The position numbers were made by a program, and so were the translations under genes. A DNA stretch of 52,322 bases from an uncultured Bacteroidales bacterium (lineage in GTDB: Bacteria; Bacteroidota; Bacteroidia; Bacteroidales; UBA932): NCBI GenBank assembly GCA_905235995.1, contig CAJONI010000062.1, forward strand, positions 1 through 52,322. Direction: 5' to 3'. Shown here piece after piece: positions 37,236-46,161 of this stretch. Every line of letters begins with the position of its first letter. Within the stretch, counting starts at the first letter, position 1. The notes beneath the pieces are model-generated. The model saw only the letters and a list, made by a program, of their open reading frames with translations. It was not told the origin of the DNA and searched no databases.

Positions 37236-38774
37236 ATGAAAAAGACCTTGACCATTATCGCGGCACTTGCCGTCGCCCTGGCCGCCCAGGCCCAGATAAA
37301 GATTTCTGTCCATGAAAAGGCTGAGGACCAGCCCCGCATCCCGGCAGAAATCTACGGCCAGTTCTCCGAACATCTCGGCCGATGCATCTATGAAGGCATC
37401 TGGGTGGGCAAGGACTCCAAGATTCCCAACAAGGACGGCTACCGCACCGACGTGCTGAAAGCCCTCAAGGACCTGCAGGTCCCGGTGCTGCGCTGGCCGG
37501 GCGGTTGCTTCGCCGACGAATACCACTGGATGGACGGCGTCGGCCCGCAGGAAAACCGCCCCAAGCTGGTCAACAACAACTGGGGAGGTACGGTGGAAGA
37601 CAATTCCTTCGGGACCCATGAATTCCTGAACCTCTGCGAGATGCTTGGCACTGAGCCCTACATCAGCGGCAATGTCGGTTCAGGTACTGTGGAGGAGCTG
37701 GCCAAATGGGTGGAATACATGACCGCGGAGGAAGGCACGATGGCCGAGCTCCGCGCGAAGAACGGCCGCAAAAAGCCCTGGAAGGTGAAGTATCTGGGCA
37801 TAGGCAACGAGAGCTGGGGCTGCGGCGGCGACATGACCCCGGAGTATTACTCCGACGTCTACAAGCGCTACGCCCTGTATGCCCGCAACTATGACGGCAA
37901 CAGGCTCTTCAAGGTTGCCTGCGGCGCTTCGGAAGACGACTACGACTGGACCAAGACCGTGATGAAGAGCGCCGGCAAGAAGATGGACGGCCTTTCGCTG
38001 CACTACTACACCACTCCCGGCTGGGATTGCGACAAGGGTTCCGCCACCAGCTTCACCCCTGGCCAGTACTACAACACCCTGGCCCGCGCCGCGGCGGTCG
38101 AGGAGATCATCAAGAACCACATCGCCATCATGGATGCCTACGATCCCGACCGTCGTGTGGCACTGCTGCTCGATGAGTGGGGGACCTGGTACGAGGTCGA
38201 ACCCGGCTTCGAGCCCGGCCATCTCTACCAGCAGAACACCATGCGCGACGCGATGGTCGCAGCCGTCAGTCTCAACATCTTCCAGAAGTACACCTCGCGC
38301 CTGAAGATGGCCAACATCGCCCAGGTGATCAACGTGCTGCAGTCCATGATACTGACCGACGGCCCGCGCATGGTCCTGACCCCGACCTACCATGTTTTCC
38401 GCATGTTCAATGTCCATCAGGACGCCACCTATGTTCCGGTGTCTTACCGTCCCGGCATGATCCATTCCCCCGACGGAAATGTGTTCGACAACGTAAGCGT
38501 CTCGGCCTCCCGCGACAGGAAGGGAGTGCTCCACGTCTCACTGGCCAACCCCTCGCTCGAAGAGCCCATGGACGTCGAGCTGAAGTTCGAGGAACTCAAG
38601 CCCGGGAAAGTGTCGGGAGAAATCCTCCAGGCTCCCTCTATCGACTCATACAACGATTTCGGCAAGGACCCCGCCGTCACCCCCGCGGCTTTCCGCGGTA
38701 AGGTGGAGACGAGCGGCAAGACTGTCAGGCTGACTCTTCCCGCTGCATCAGTAGTGGTTCTGGAAGTCCGCTGA
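37236..38774 (+). CDS. GH51 alpha-L-arabinofuranosidase, short form
   Basis: A 512-residue protein. The signal peptide ends AAQAQ with no lipobox, so it is periplasmic. It is a compact GH51 enzyme: [43 protein letters not shown], acid/base Glu192 in [10 protein letters not shown] and nucleophile Glu314 in [11 protein letters not shown]. It releases terminal alpha-L-arabinofuranose from arabino-oligosaccharides. It has a different architecture from the GH51 at 22467-24461, lacking the N-terminal CBM-like insert. It lies nine bases after GH43_4 and two bases before GH43_12. Confidence 0.93.
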   Translation: MKKTLTIIAALAVALAAQAQIKISVHEKAEDQPRIPAEIYGQFSEHLGRCIYEGIWVGKDSKIPNKDGYRTDVLKALKDLQVPVLRWPGGCFADEYHWMDGVGPQENRPKLVNNNWGGTVEDNSFGTHEFLNLCEMLGTEPYISGNVGSGTVEELAKWVEYMTAEEGTMAELRAKNGRKKPWKVKYLGIGNESWGCGGDMTPEYYSDVYKRYALYARNYDGNRLFKVACGASEDDYDWTKTVMKSAGKKMDGLSLHYYTTPGWDCDKGSATSFTPGQYYNTLARAAAVEEIIKNHIAIMDAYDPDRRVALLLDEWGTWYEVEPGFEPGHLYQQNTMRDAMVAAVSLNIFQKYTSRLKMANIAQVINVLQSMILTDGPRMVLTPTYHVFRMFNVHQDATYVPVSYRPGMIHSPDGNVFDNVSVSASRDRKGVLHVSLANPSLEEPMDVELKFEELKPGKVSGEILQAPSIDSYNDFGKDPAVTPAAFRGKVETSGKTVRLTLPAASVVVLEVR

Positions 38775-38776
38775 GC

Positions 38777-40327
38777 ATGGCTCTTCGTCGCATCCTTCCC
38801 CTGCTTCTTGCTCTGCTGTGCCTGCCTCTCCAGGCGCAGCAGGGGCAAGTTGCGCACAATCCGCTTACCTATACCGATATCCCTGACAATGATGTCATAA
38901 GGGTGGGGGAGGATTACTACATGGTCTCTACGACCATGTATTTCTGCCCCGGCGCCCCGATCATGCATTCGCGCGACCTGGTGCACTGGCGCCTGGTGGC
39001 TTATGTCTACGACATTCTGGAAGACGACGATGTCTACAATCTCCGCAATGGCAGGAATGCCTACGGCAAGGGCCAGTGGGCCACGTCGCTCCGCTATCAT
39101 GACGGTGTCTACTACGCTCTTTTCGTGGCAAATGACCAGAAAAAGAGCTATCTATACCGGACACGCGACATAGTGGACGGACCATGGGAGCGCACGGTCT
39201 TCGACGACTGGTTCTTCCACGATCCCTCTATGCTCTTCGACCAGGGCCGCCTCTGGGTCGTCTGGGGCAACGGAGAGCTGAAACTGGCCGAGCTCTCCCC
39301 CGACGGCAGCTCCGTCATCTGCACCGAGCCGGAGGTGATAGTCCGCGCTCCCCGAGAGGGGTGGGGACTGCGTGCCGAAGGTGCGCATTTCTACCGCATA
39401 GGAGACTACTACTACATCATCGAGATAGACTGGCCCAAGGATGACATCCGGCAGGTTACCTGCTGGCGCAGCCATGACATACATGGCCCTTACGAGAGCC
39501 GGGTGGTCCTCCGTGGGACGCTTGACGGCCGAAGCAAGGATGGGATCGCACAGGGCCCCATCGTCGACACGCCGGCAGGCGACTGGTATGCCATCCAGTT
39601 CCAGGACCACGGTGCCGTGGGACGCATCCCGACCATCCAGCCTGTGACCTGGGAGGATGGCTGGCCCGTGATGGGCGATGGCGGCAGACCCTTGCAGGAT
39701 GTCACAGTCAATCTTCCAGCCGATGGCAGGGACTATGTCTGGGCTTCCGACGAATTTGAAAACGACCATCTGCCACTCGTCTGGCAGTGGAACCACAAGC
39801 CTCCGACAGACTGGTCGCTTTCCGCGAGGCCGGGATGGCTTCGCCTGCAGGCCCATCCTTCGGAAAAGGGTATTGCGACGGCTGTGGGCACGTTGACTCA
39901 GCGTACAGCGGGCCCGCGCTGCATCAGCGAGGTCCTCCTCGACGCATCGGCCCTCGCTCCCGGCGACCAGGCCGGCATCTGCGCTTTCCAGAGCCATGGC
40001 GCCCGCATCGGCGTAGAGGTGGACCGGCGTGGGAACCGCCGTATCGTGCTCCGCGAGAGGGAGAAGCGCAAATGGCAGGCTCCTTTTCAGGGAGAAAGCA
40101 TCTACCTGCGGATCCGCTATGTCTTCACCCCTCAGGACGACGGGGAAGTGGAGGACACGGCTTTCTTCTCATGGTCGGCAGACGGGAAAAACTGGACCGA
40201 AGTCCCGTACTGTCTCAAGATGCGCTACACGCTCGACTACTTCACCGGTTACCGCAGTGCGCTCTACTGTTTCGGCACTGGCGGCGGCCATGCAGACTTC
40301 GACTATTTTCATCAGCATATCCATTGA
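38777..40327 (+). CDS. GH43_12-type alpha-L-arabinofuranosidase/beta-xylosidase
   Basis: A 516-residue protein with a signal peptide ending LPLQAQ. The GH43 catalytic domain (about 28-310) has Asp37 (DIPDNDVIRVGEDYYMVSTTM), Asp at WFFHDPSML and the acid Glu in LRAEGAHFY. A C-terminal concanavalin-like GH43_C2 domain (about 325-516) ends GGGHADFDYFHQHIH. The layout fits subfamily 12 exo-enzymes, which act as arabinofuranosidases or xylosidases. In this operon arabinofuranosidase activity on short arabino-oligosaccharides is likelier. It is followed 21 bases later by the symporter gene. Confidence 0.87.
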   Translation: MALRRILPLLLALLCLPLQAQQGQVAHNPLTYTDIPDNDVIRVGEDYYMVSTTMYFCPGAPIMHSRDLVHWRLVAYVYDILEDDDVYNLRNGRNAYGKGQWATSLRYHDGVYYALFVANDQKKSYLYRTRDIVDGPWERTVFDDWFFHDPSMLFDQGRLWVVWGNGELKLAELSPDGSSVICTEPEVIVRAPREGWGLRAEGAHFYRIGDYYYIIEIDWPKDDIRQVTCWRSHDIHGPYESRVVLRGTLDGRSKDGIAQGPIVDTPAGDWYAIQFQDHGAVGRIPTIQPVTWEDGWPVMGDGGRPLQDVTVNLPADGRDYVWASDEFENDHLPLVWQWNHKPPTDWSLSARPGWLRLQAHPSEKGIATAVGTLTQRTAGPRCISEVLLDASALAPGDQAGICAFQSHGARIGVEVDRRGNRRIVLREREKRKWQAPFQGESIYLRIRYVFTPQDDGEVEDTAFFSWSADGKNWTEVPYCLKMRYTLDYFTGYRSALYCFGTGGGHADFDYFHQHIH

Positions 40328-40348
40328 TTATCTCAAATATCTTCAAAT

Positions 40349-42076
40349 ATGTCAAGTAAACTTCTCTATCTGGCAGTTGCGGCCGACCTGAACCGCATCT
40401 CGCTGGCGTCCTGGGACTGGATCGTAATCGCGATCTTCTTCGTGGCCATGGTCTGGATCGTGTGGGACGTTTCCCGCAAAAAGAAAGAGACCTCCGGTGA
40501 CTACTTCCTGAGCGGCCGTTCGGCCACCTGGATCGCCATCGGCGCCTCCATCTTCGCATCCAATATAGGCTCCGAGCACCTCATCGGGCTCGCGGGTACG
40601 GGTGCTTCGGCTGGCATGGCCCAGGCTCACTGGGAAATCCAGGGCTGGATGATCCTGATCCTCGGATGGGTATTCGTCCCGTTCTATGAACGCAGCATGG
40701 TCTACACCATGCCCGAATTCCTTGAGAAACGCTACAACAAGCAGAGCCGGGGCATACTCACCTGGCTTTCGCTCGCCAGCTACGTGCTGACCAAGGTGTC
40801 GGTCACGGTGCTCGCCGGCGGCCTGGCCCTCAATACCCTGCTGGGCATCAACTTCTGGGTGGCCGCCCTCGCGCTGGTCATCATCACTGCGATCTATACG
40901 GTCATCGGCGGCATGGAGTCCGTATTGAAGACATCGGTCCTGCAGACGCCCATCCTGCTGGTCGGCTCGCTGGTCATTCTGGGGCTTGGCCTCAAGGAAC
41001 TTGGCGGCTGGAACGCGATGATGGAAATCTGCGGCGCCCAGCCGGTCAATGAATACGGCGACTCCATGACTTCCCTGATGCGCAGCGGCCAGGACCCTGA
41101 ATTCCCTTGGTACGGCGCACTCTTCGGCTCGGCAATCATCGGATTCTGGTACTGGTGCACCGACCAGTTCATCGTCCAGAGGGTACTCTCCGGGAAGGAC
41201 CAGAAAGAGTCCAGGCGCGGTACGATTTTTGGTGCCTACCTGAAACTCCTCCCTGTGTTCCTCTTTCTCATCCCCGGCATGATAGCATTCGCCCTGACCA
41301 AGACCCCTGATTCAGCTATCGGACAGCAGCTTGCAGTCGCCCTCGGCGCCATGCCCGACGGAAGCGTGTCCAATCCGGACATCGCCTTCCCCATGCTGGT
41401 CAACACGCTCCTGCCCGTGGGCCTGAAGGGAGTGGTGATCTGCGGTATCCTGGCAGCCCTGATGAGTTCGCTCGCTTCTCTCTACAACTCTTCCGCGATG
41501 CTCTTCACCATTGACATCTACAAACCCAGGCATCCTGAGACTTCTGAGGAAAAGCTCGTGGCCATCGGCCGTCTCGCCACCATCGTGGTGGTCGTTCTCG
41601 GCGTGCTGTGGATTTTCGTAATCCAGAGCATGGGCAAGAGCCTGTACAACTACATCCAGAGTGTGCAGAGCCTGCTCGCTCCGGCCATCGCCGCCGTGTT
41701 CCTCATGGGTATCGCCTGGAAGAAGACCACACCCAAGGCCGGCATGTGGACGCTTATAGTCGGCCTGGTGATAGGCTTCACCCGCCTGATCACCATGATC
41801 GTCAATCCGGAATCCCACAATGCGTTCACCTTCGTTTTCAACGAGATGAACGTCTATGCCTTCTGCGTTTGGATGTTCGTGTTCTGCCTCGCGCTCTCGG
41901 TCGTGGTGTCGCTCTGCACCCCGAAACCTGCGGAAGCACAGGTAAAGGGCCTTTGCTTCGGTACTGCCACCCCGGAACAGAAAGCCGTTACGCGCGCATC
42001 CTGGGGTACCTGGGACGTGATACACACCGTCATCATCCTGAGCCTTACGGTCGCATTCTACATCTATTTCTGGTAA
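40349..42076 (+). CDS. Sodium:solute symporter (SGLT type), probable L-arabinose importer
   Basis: A 575-residue membrane protein with about 14 helices. SSS-family motifs are clear: GDYFLSGRSATWIAIGASIFASNIGSEHLIGLAGTGA, YTMPEFLEKRYNKQSRG, YTVIGGMESVLKTSVLQ and GILAALMSSLASLYNSSAMLFTIDIYK, which carries the Na2-site serines. It imports a sugar with Na+ across the inner membrane. It sits between arabinosidase genes and araD, so arabinose is the likely substrate by context. Related SSS carriers serve the same role in Bacteroides arabinose loci. Four bases separate it from araD. Confidence 0.92.
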   Translation: MSSKLLYLAVAADLNRISLASWDWIVIAIFFVAMVWIVWDVSRKKKETSGDYFLSGRSATWIAIGASIFASNIGSEHLIGLAGTGASAGMAQAHWEIQGWMILILGWVFVPFYERSMVYTMPEFLEKRYNKQSRGILTWLSLASYVLTKVSVTVLAGGLALNTLLGINFWVAALALVIITAIYTVIGGMESVLKTSVLQTPILLVGSLVILGLGLKELGGWNAMMEICGAQPVNEYGDSMTSLMRSGQDPEFPWYGALFGSAIIGFWYWCTDQFIVQRVLSGKDQKESRRGTIFGAYLKLLPVFLFLIPGMIAFALTKTPDSAIGQQLAVALGAMPDGSVSNPDIAFPMLVNTLLPVGLKGVVICGILAALMSSLASLYNSSAMLFTIDIYKPRHPETSEEKLVAIGRLATIVVVVLGVLWIFVIQSMGKSLYNYIQSVQSLLAPAIAAVFLMGIAWKKTTPKAGMWTLIVGLVIGFTRLITMIVNPESHNAFTFVFNEMNVYAFCVWMFVFCLALSVVVSLCTPKPAEAQVKGLCFGTATPEQKAVTRASWGTWDVIHTVIILSLTVAFYIYFW

Positions 42077-42079
42077 ACC

Positions 42080-42802
42080 ATGTTGGAAGAACTCAAATCG
42101 AAAGTCTGCAAGGCCAACCTTGACCTGGTGAAACACGGCCTTGTGCTCTTCACCTGGGGCAACGTCTCAGCCATCGACCGCGAGAGCGGCCTGGTGGTCA
42201 TCAAGCCCAGCGGCGTTTCCTACGACGACATGAAGCCCGAGGACATGGTGGTCGTCGACCTTGAGGGCAAGGTGGTGGAAGGCCACTACAAGCCCTCGTC
42301 CGACACGCCCACCCACCTGGTGCTCTACAAAGCGTTCCCGAACATAGGCGGAGTGGTCCATACCCATTCGACCTATGCCACTGCCTGGTCCCAGTCCGGA
42401 CAGGACATCCCCAACATAGGCACTACCCACGCCGACTACTTCCACGACGACATTCCCTGCACCAGGAAGATGAAGAAGGCGGAAGTTTTCGGCGAATATG
42501 AGAAGGAGACCGGCAACGTGATAGTGGAGTGCTTCAAGAGGAAGAACCCCGACGATACCCCTGCAGTGCTGGTGAGAAACCACGGTCCTTTCGCATGGGG
42601 TACTGACGCCGACAACGCAGTCCACAACGCCGTGGTGCTGGAGGAAGTGGCCAGGATGGCCTATATCTCCGTCGACATTTACCTGGCAGAGCAGCTCAGG
42701 ATCAGGTTCGTGCCCGACTTCGCCCCCAGGATGAACAAGCATCTGATAGAAAAACATTACAGCCGCAAGCATGGCCCAAACGCCTACTACGGACAAAAAT
42801 AA
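42080..42802 (+). CDS. araD: L-ribulose-5-phosphate 4-epimerase
   Basis: A 240-residue class II aldolase-fold protein. [64 protein letters not shown] (zinc-ligand histidines) and [17 protein letters not shown] are diagnostic of AraD rather than fuculose aldolase. It converts L-ribulose-5-phosphate to D-xylulose-5-phosphate in the cytoplasm, the last step of the arabinose route. AraA and AraB are encoded 3' in the same run of genes, with the two transketolase subunit genes between. Confidence 0.95.
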   Translation: MLEELKSKVCKANLDLVKHGLVLFTWGNVSAIDRESGLVVIKPSGVSYDDMKPEDMVVVDLEGKVVEGHYKPSSDTPTHLVLYKAFPNIGGVVHTHSTYATAWSQSGQDIPNIGTTHADYFHDDIPCTRKMKKAEVFGEYEKETGNVIVECFKRKNPDDTPAVLVRNHGPFAWGTDADNAVHNAVVLEEVARMAYISVDIYLAEQLRIRFVPDFAPRMNKHLIEKHYSRKHGPNAYYGQK

Positions 42803-42810
42803 CCAAGCAT

Positions 42811-43656
42811 ATGGATAAACTTCAACTCCAAAAAACAGCCTCACAGGTCCGCCGTGACATCATCCGCATGGTCACGTCGGCCAAGTCCGGACACCCGGGC
42901 GGATCGTTGTCCACCACCGACATGCTCACCGTCCTTTATTTCAAGGTCATGGACCACGATCCCAAGACATGGACGAGGGATGGCAAGGGCCAGGACATGT
43001 TCATCCTCTCCGCTGGCCACCTGGCCCCGGTCTACTATTCAGTGCTCGCCCGCGCGGGCTATTTCCCCGTGAAGGAGCTGGGTACCCTCCGCCAGATGGG
43101 TTCGCGCCTGCAGGGCCACCCTTCAGTCCGCCGCGGCCTCCCCGGCGTCACGCAGGCCTCCGGCTCCCTGGGCCAGGGTCTTTCGGTAGCCGCCGGACTG
43201 GCGCTCGCCAAGAAGATGGACGGCGAGCAGCATAGGGTCTATGTGCTCTGCGGCGACGGTGAGAGCGAGGAAGGCCAGATCTGGGAAGGCGCCGAGTTCG
43301 CCACCCACCACGGCCTTGGCAACCTGATCGGCATGACCGACTGGAACGGCCAGCAGATCGACGGCTCCGTGGAGAGCGTCTGCGGAGGCGGCGACCTCGA
43401 GAAGAAGTGGCAGGCCTTCGGCTGGAACACCATAGTGGCCGACGGACACGACATCGACGCCATCGTCGCTGCCTTCGACAAGGCTGCCGAGAAAGGCCGG
43501 GAGACATCCCGCCCCACGATGATCCTCTTCAAGACCGAGATGGGCCACGGAGTGGACTTCATGGCAGGCACCCACAAATGGCACGGCAAGGCCCCTTCGC
43601 CCGAACAGTGCGAACAGGCCCTCACCCAACTCGAAGAAACATTAGGAGATTATTGA
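42811..43656 (+). CDS. Transketolase, N-terminal (ThDP-binding) subunit
   Basis: A 281-residue protein corresponding to the first half of transketolase: RRDIIRMVTSAKSGHPGGSLSTTDMLTVLY, LSAGHLAPVYYSVLARAGYF, GSLGQGLSVAAGLALAKK and the thiamine-diphosphate motif CGDGESEEGQIWEGAEFATHHGL. It needs the C-terminal subunit encoded two bases downstream. It transfers two-carbon units from xylulose-5-phosphate, so its place in the arabinose operon gives a direct outlet for AraD's product. Split transketolases are known in many anaerobes and archaea. No signal peptide. Confidence 0.95.
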   Translation: MDKLQLQKTASQVRRDIIRMVTSAKSGHPGGSLSTTDMLTVLYFKVMDHDPKTWTRDGKGQDMFILSAGHLAPVYYSVLARAGYFPVKELGTLRQMGSRLQGHPSVRRGLPGVTQASGSLGQGLSVAAGLALAKKMDGEQHRVYVLCGDGESEEGQIWEGAEFATHHGLGNLIGMTDWNGQQIDGSVESVCGGGDLEKKWQAFGWNTIVADGHDIDAIVAAFDKAAEKGRETSRPTMILFKTEMGHGVDFMAGTHKWHGKAPSPEQCEQALTQLEETLGDY

Positions 43657-43657
43657 T

Positions 43658-44608
43658 ATGAAAAAGTATACTGATACAGGCAAGAAAGATACCCGCAGCG
43701 GCTTTGGCGTGGGTCTGCTCAAGGCCGGACAGGCCGACAGCCGCGTGGTGGCCATGACCGCCGACCTCAAGGGCTCCCTCAAGATGGATGCCTTTGCCGA
43801 AGAATTCCCCGAGCGTTTCATCCAGTGCGGCATAGCCGAGGCCAACATGGTCGGAGCCGCCGCAGGCCTTGCGATAGCGGGCAAAATCCCCTTCATCGGC
43901 TCCTTCGCCGAATTCGTGACGGGCCGCGTGTACGACCAGCTCCGCCAGGAAGTGTCGTACGGACGCACCAATGTGAAGATCGCCTCCTCGCATGCCGGCA
44001 TCACCCTCGGCGAGGACGGCGCCACCCACCAGACCATGGAAGACATTGCGCTGATGCGCGCCTTGCCCGAGATGGCCGTCGTGGTGCCCTGCGACTTCAA
44101 CCAGACCGCCCAGGCCACCATCGCCGCCGCCAGGTACGACGGTCCCGTGTACCTGCGCTTCGGACGTCCCAGCGTGCCCAACTTCACCGACCCTGAGGCT
44201 CCGTTCGAAATCGGCAAGTCCTACGTACTGAACGAAGGCTCCGACATCACGGTCTTCTGCTGCGGCCACCTGGTGTGGGAAGCCCTGCAGGCAGCCGAGG
44301 TCCTCGAGGCCGAAGGCATCTCAGTGGAAGTGGTCAACGTGGCCACTGTCAAGCCTCTCGACGAGGCTACGATCCTGGCCTCCGTACGCAAGACCGGCAA
44401 GGCCATTGTGGCCGAGGAGCACAACGCAGCCGGCGGACTTGGAGAAGCCGTCGCAACACTGCTCGCCGAGAAGGAGCCCACGCGCCTGGTCTTCATTAAC
44501 GGCGGCGACCGTTTCGGCCAGACCGGCACTCCGGCCGCGCTGATGGCCCTCTATGGACTGGACGCCGAACATATCGCGCAAAAAATCCGTGAAACCGTTA
44601 AAAAATAA
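43658..44608 (+). CDS. Transketolase, C-terminal (pyrimidine-binding) subunit
   Basis: A 316-residue protein corresponding to the second half of transketolase: DTRSGFGVGLLKAGQADSRVVAMTADLKGS, ERFIQCGIAEANMVGAAAGLAIAGK with the cofactor-activating Glu, SHAGITLGEDGATHQTMEDIALMRALP, and the C-terminal transketolase domain (YVLNEGSDITVFCCGHLVWEAL). It pairs with the product of the gene immediately upstream to form the active enzyme. It lies eight bases before araA. Confidence 0.95.
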   Translation: MKKYTDTGKKDTRSGFGVGLLKAGQADSRVVAMTADLKGSLKMDAFAEEFPERFIQCGIAEANMVGAAAGLAIAGKIPFIGSFAEFVTGRVYDQLRQEVSYGRTNVKIASSHAGITLGEDGATHQTMEDIALMRALPEMAVVVPCDFNQTAQATIAAARYDGPVYLRFGRPSVPNFTDPEAPFEIGKSYVLNEGSDITVFCCGHLVWEALQAAEVLEAEGISVEVVNVATVKPLDEATILASVRKTGKAIVAEEHNAAGGLGEAVATLLAEKEPTRLVFINGGDRFGQTGTPAALMALYGLDAEHIAQKIRETVKK

Positions 44609-44616
44609 TCCGTATC

Positions 44617-46158
44617 ATGGCAAAGGTATTTGAACAATATGAACTCTGGTGGGTCACCGGCGCCCAGCTCCTCTACGGAGGCGACGCGGTGGTCAAGGTC
44701 GACAGCCACTCCAAGGAGATGGTCGAGGGCCTGAATGCAGGCGGCAACATCCCCGTGAAGATAGTCTACAAGGGCACTGCCAACAGTTCGAAGGAAGTCG
44801 AGCAGGTGATGCTCGCCGCGAACAACGACCCTAAGTGTGCAGGCATCATCACCTGGATGCACACCTTCTCGCCCGCCAAGATGTGGATCAAGGGCCTGCA
44901 GCAGCTGCAGAAGCCCCTGCTCCACTTCCACACCCAGTACAACGCCGAGATCCCCTGGGGGGAGATCGACATGGACTTCATGAACCTCAACCAGAGCGCC
45001 CACGGAGACATCGAGTTCGGGCACGTATGCACCCGCATGCGCATCGCCCGCAAGGTGGTCTGCGGCTACTGGAAGGAAGCTAAGGTCCAGAAGCAGATAG
45101 CTGTATGGGCACGCGTGGCCGCCGGCGTGGCCGACGCCCACGACGTCCGCTGCCTGATGTTCGGAATGAACATGAACAACGTGTCGGTGACCGACGGTGA
45201 CCGCGTGGAGTTCGAGCAGAGGATGGGCTACCATGTGGACTACTATCCCGTCAGTTCGCTGATGGAGTACTACAAGAAAGTGTCCGACGCCGACACCGAC
45301 GCTCTTATCGAGGAGTACAAGAAGCTCTATACCATCAAGATAGACGAGACAGGCGAGAAAGTGTACTGGGAGAAGGTGCGCAATGCCGCCAGGGCCGAGA
45401 TAGCCCTGCGCCGCGTGCTGAAGGATAAAGGCGCCACGGCCTTCACCACCAACTTCGACGATCTCGGCGACGTCGACGTGGACGCTCCGGATTTCTGCGG
45501 TTTCGACCAGATTCCCGGCCTGGCCTGCCAGCGCCTGATGGAAGAGGGCATAGGCTTCGGCGCCGAGGGCTACTGGAAGACCGCCTGCCTCTGCCGCACT
45601 CTCTGGGTCATCAGCCAGGGACTGCCCAAGGGCTGCTCCTTCCTAGAAGACTACACCTTGAACTTCGCCGGCGACAGGAGCTCCTGCCTGCAGAGCCACA
45701 TGCTGGAGGTATGCCCCATGATCGCGGTCGACAAGCCCAAGCTCGAGGTCCATTTCCTCGGCATAGGCATACGCAAGCAGCCCACCGCGCGCCTGGTCTT
45801 CACCTCGAAGACGGGCCCCGGCATCAAGGCCACTGTCGTCGACCTCGGCAACCGCTTCCGCCTCATCTCCCAGGAAGTGGAGTGCATCGAGCCCAGGCCC
45901 ATGCCCAAGCTCCCCGTCGCCTCCGCACTCTGGATTCCCCAGCCCACGTTCGAGATTGGAGCCGCGGCCTGGATCCTTGCCGGCGGCACCCACCACAGTG
46001 CCTTCTCCTACGACATCGACGAAGAATACTGGGAGGATTTCGCCGAGATGACCGGCATCGAGTATGTCCGCATCAACAGGCAGACCGACATCGCGGGCTT
46101 CAAGCAGACCCTCCGCAACAACGAGGTCTACTATATGCTGAACAAGGCTCTCAAGTAG
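44617..46158 (+). CDS. araA: L-arabinose isomerase
   Basis: A 513-residue cytoplasmic protein of normal length for bacterial AraA. The opening YELWWVTGAQLLYGGDAV, GIITWMHTFSPAKMWIKGLQQLQKPLLHFHTQYN and IPWGEIDMDFMNLNQSAHGDIEFG are conserved, as are the metal-site region LMEEGIGFGAEGYWKTA and the later histidine region GGTHHSAFS. It converts L-arabinose to L-ribulose. It is four bases upstream of araB. Confidence 0.97.
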   Translation: MAKVFEQYELWWVTGAQLLYGGDAVVKVDSHSKEMVEGLNAGGNIPVKIVYKGTANSSKEVEQVMLAANNDPKCAGIITWMHTFSPAKMWIKGLQQLQKPLLHFHTQYNAEIPWGEIDMDFMNLNQSAHGDIEFGHVCTRMRIARKVVCGYWKEAKVQKQIAVWARVAAGVADAHDVRCLMFGMNMNNVSVTDGDRVEFEQRMGYHVDYYPVSSLMEYYKKVSDADTDALIEEYKKLYTIKIDETGEKVYWEKVRNAARAEIALRRVLKDKGATAFTTNFDDLGDVDVDAPDFCGFDQIPGLACQRLMEEGIGFGAEGYWKTACLCRTLWVISQGLPKGCSFLEDYTLNFAGDRSSCLQSHMLEVCPMIAVDKPKLEVHFLGIGIRKQPTARLVFTSKTGPGIKATVVDLGNRFRLISQEVECIEPRPMPKLPVASALWIPQPTFEIGAAAWILAGGTHHSAFSYDIDEEYWEDFAEMTGIEYVRINRQTDIAGFKQTLRNNEVYYMLNKALK

Positions 46159-46161
46159 GCC

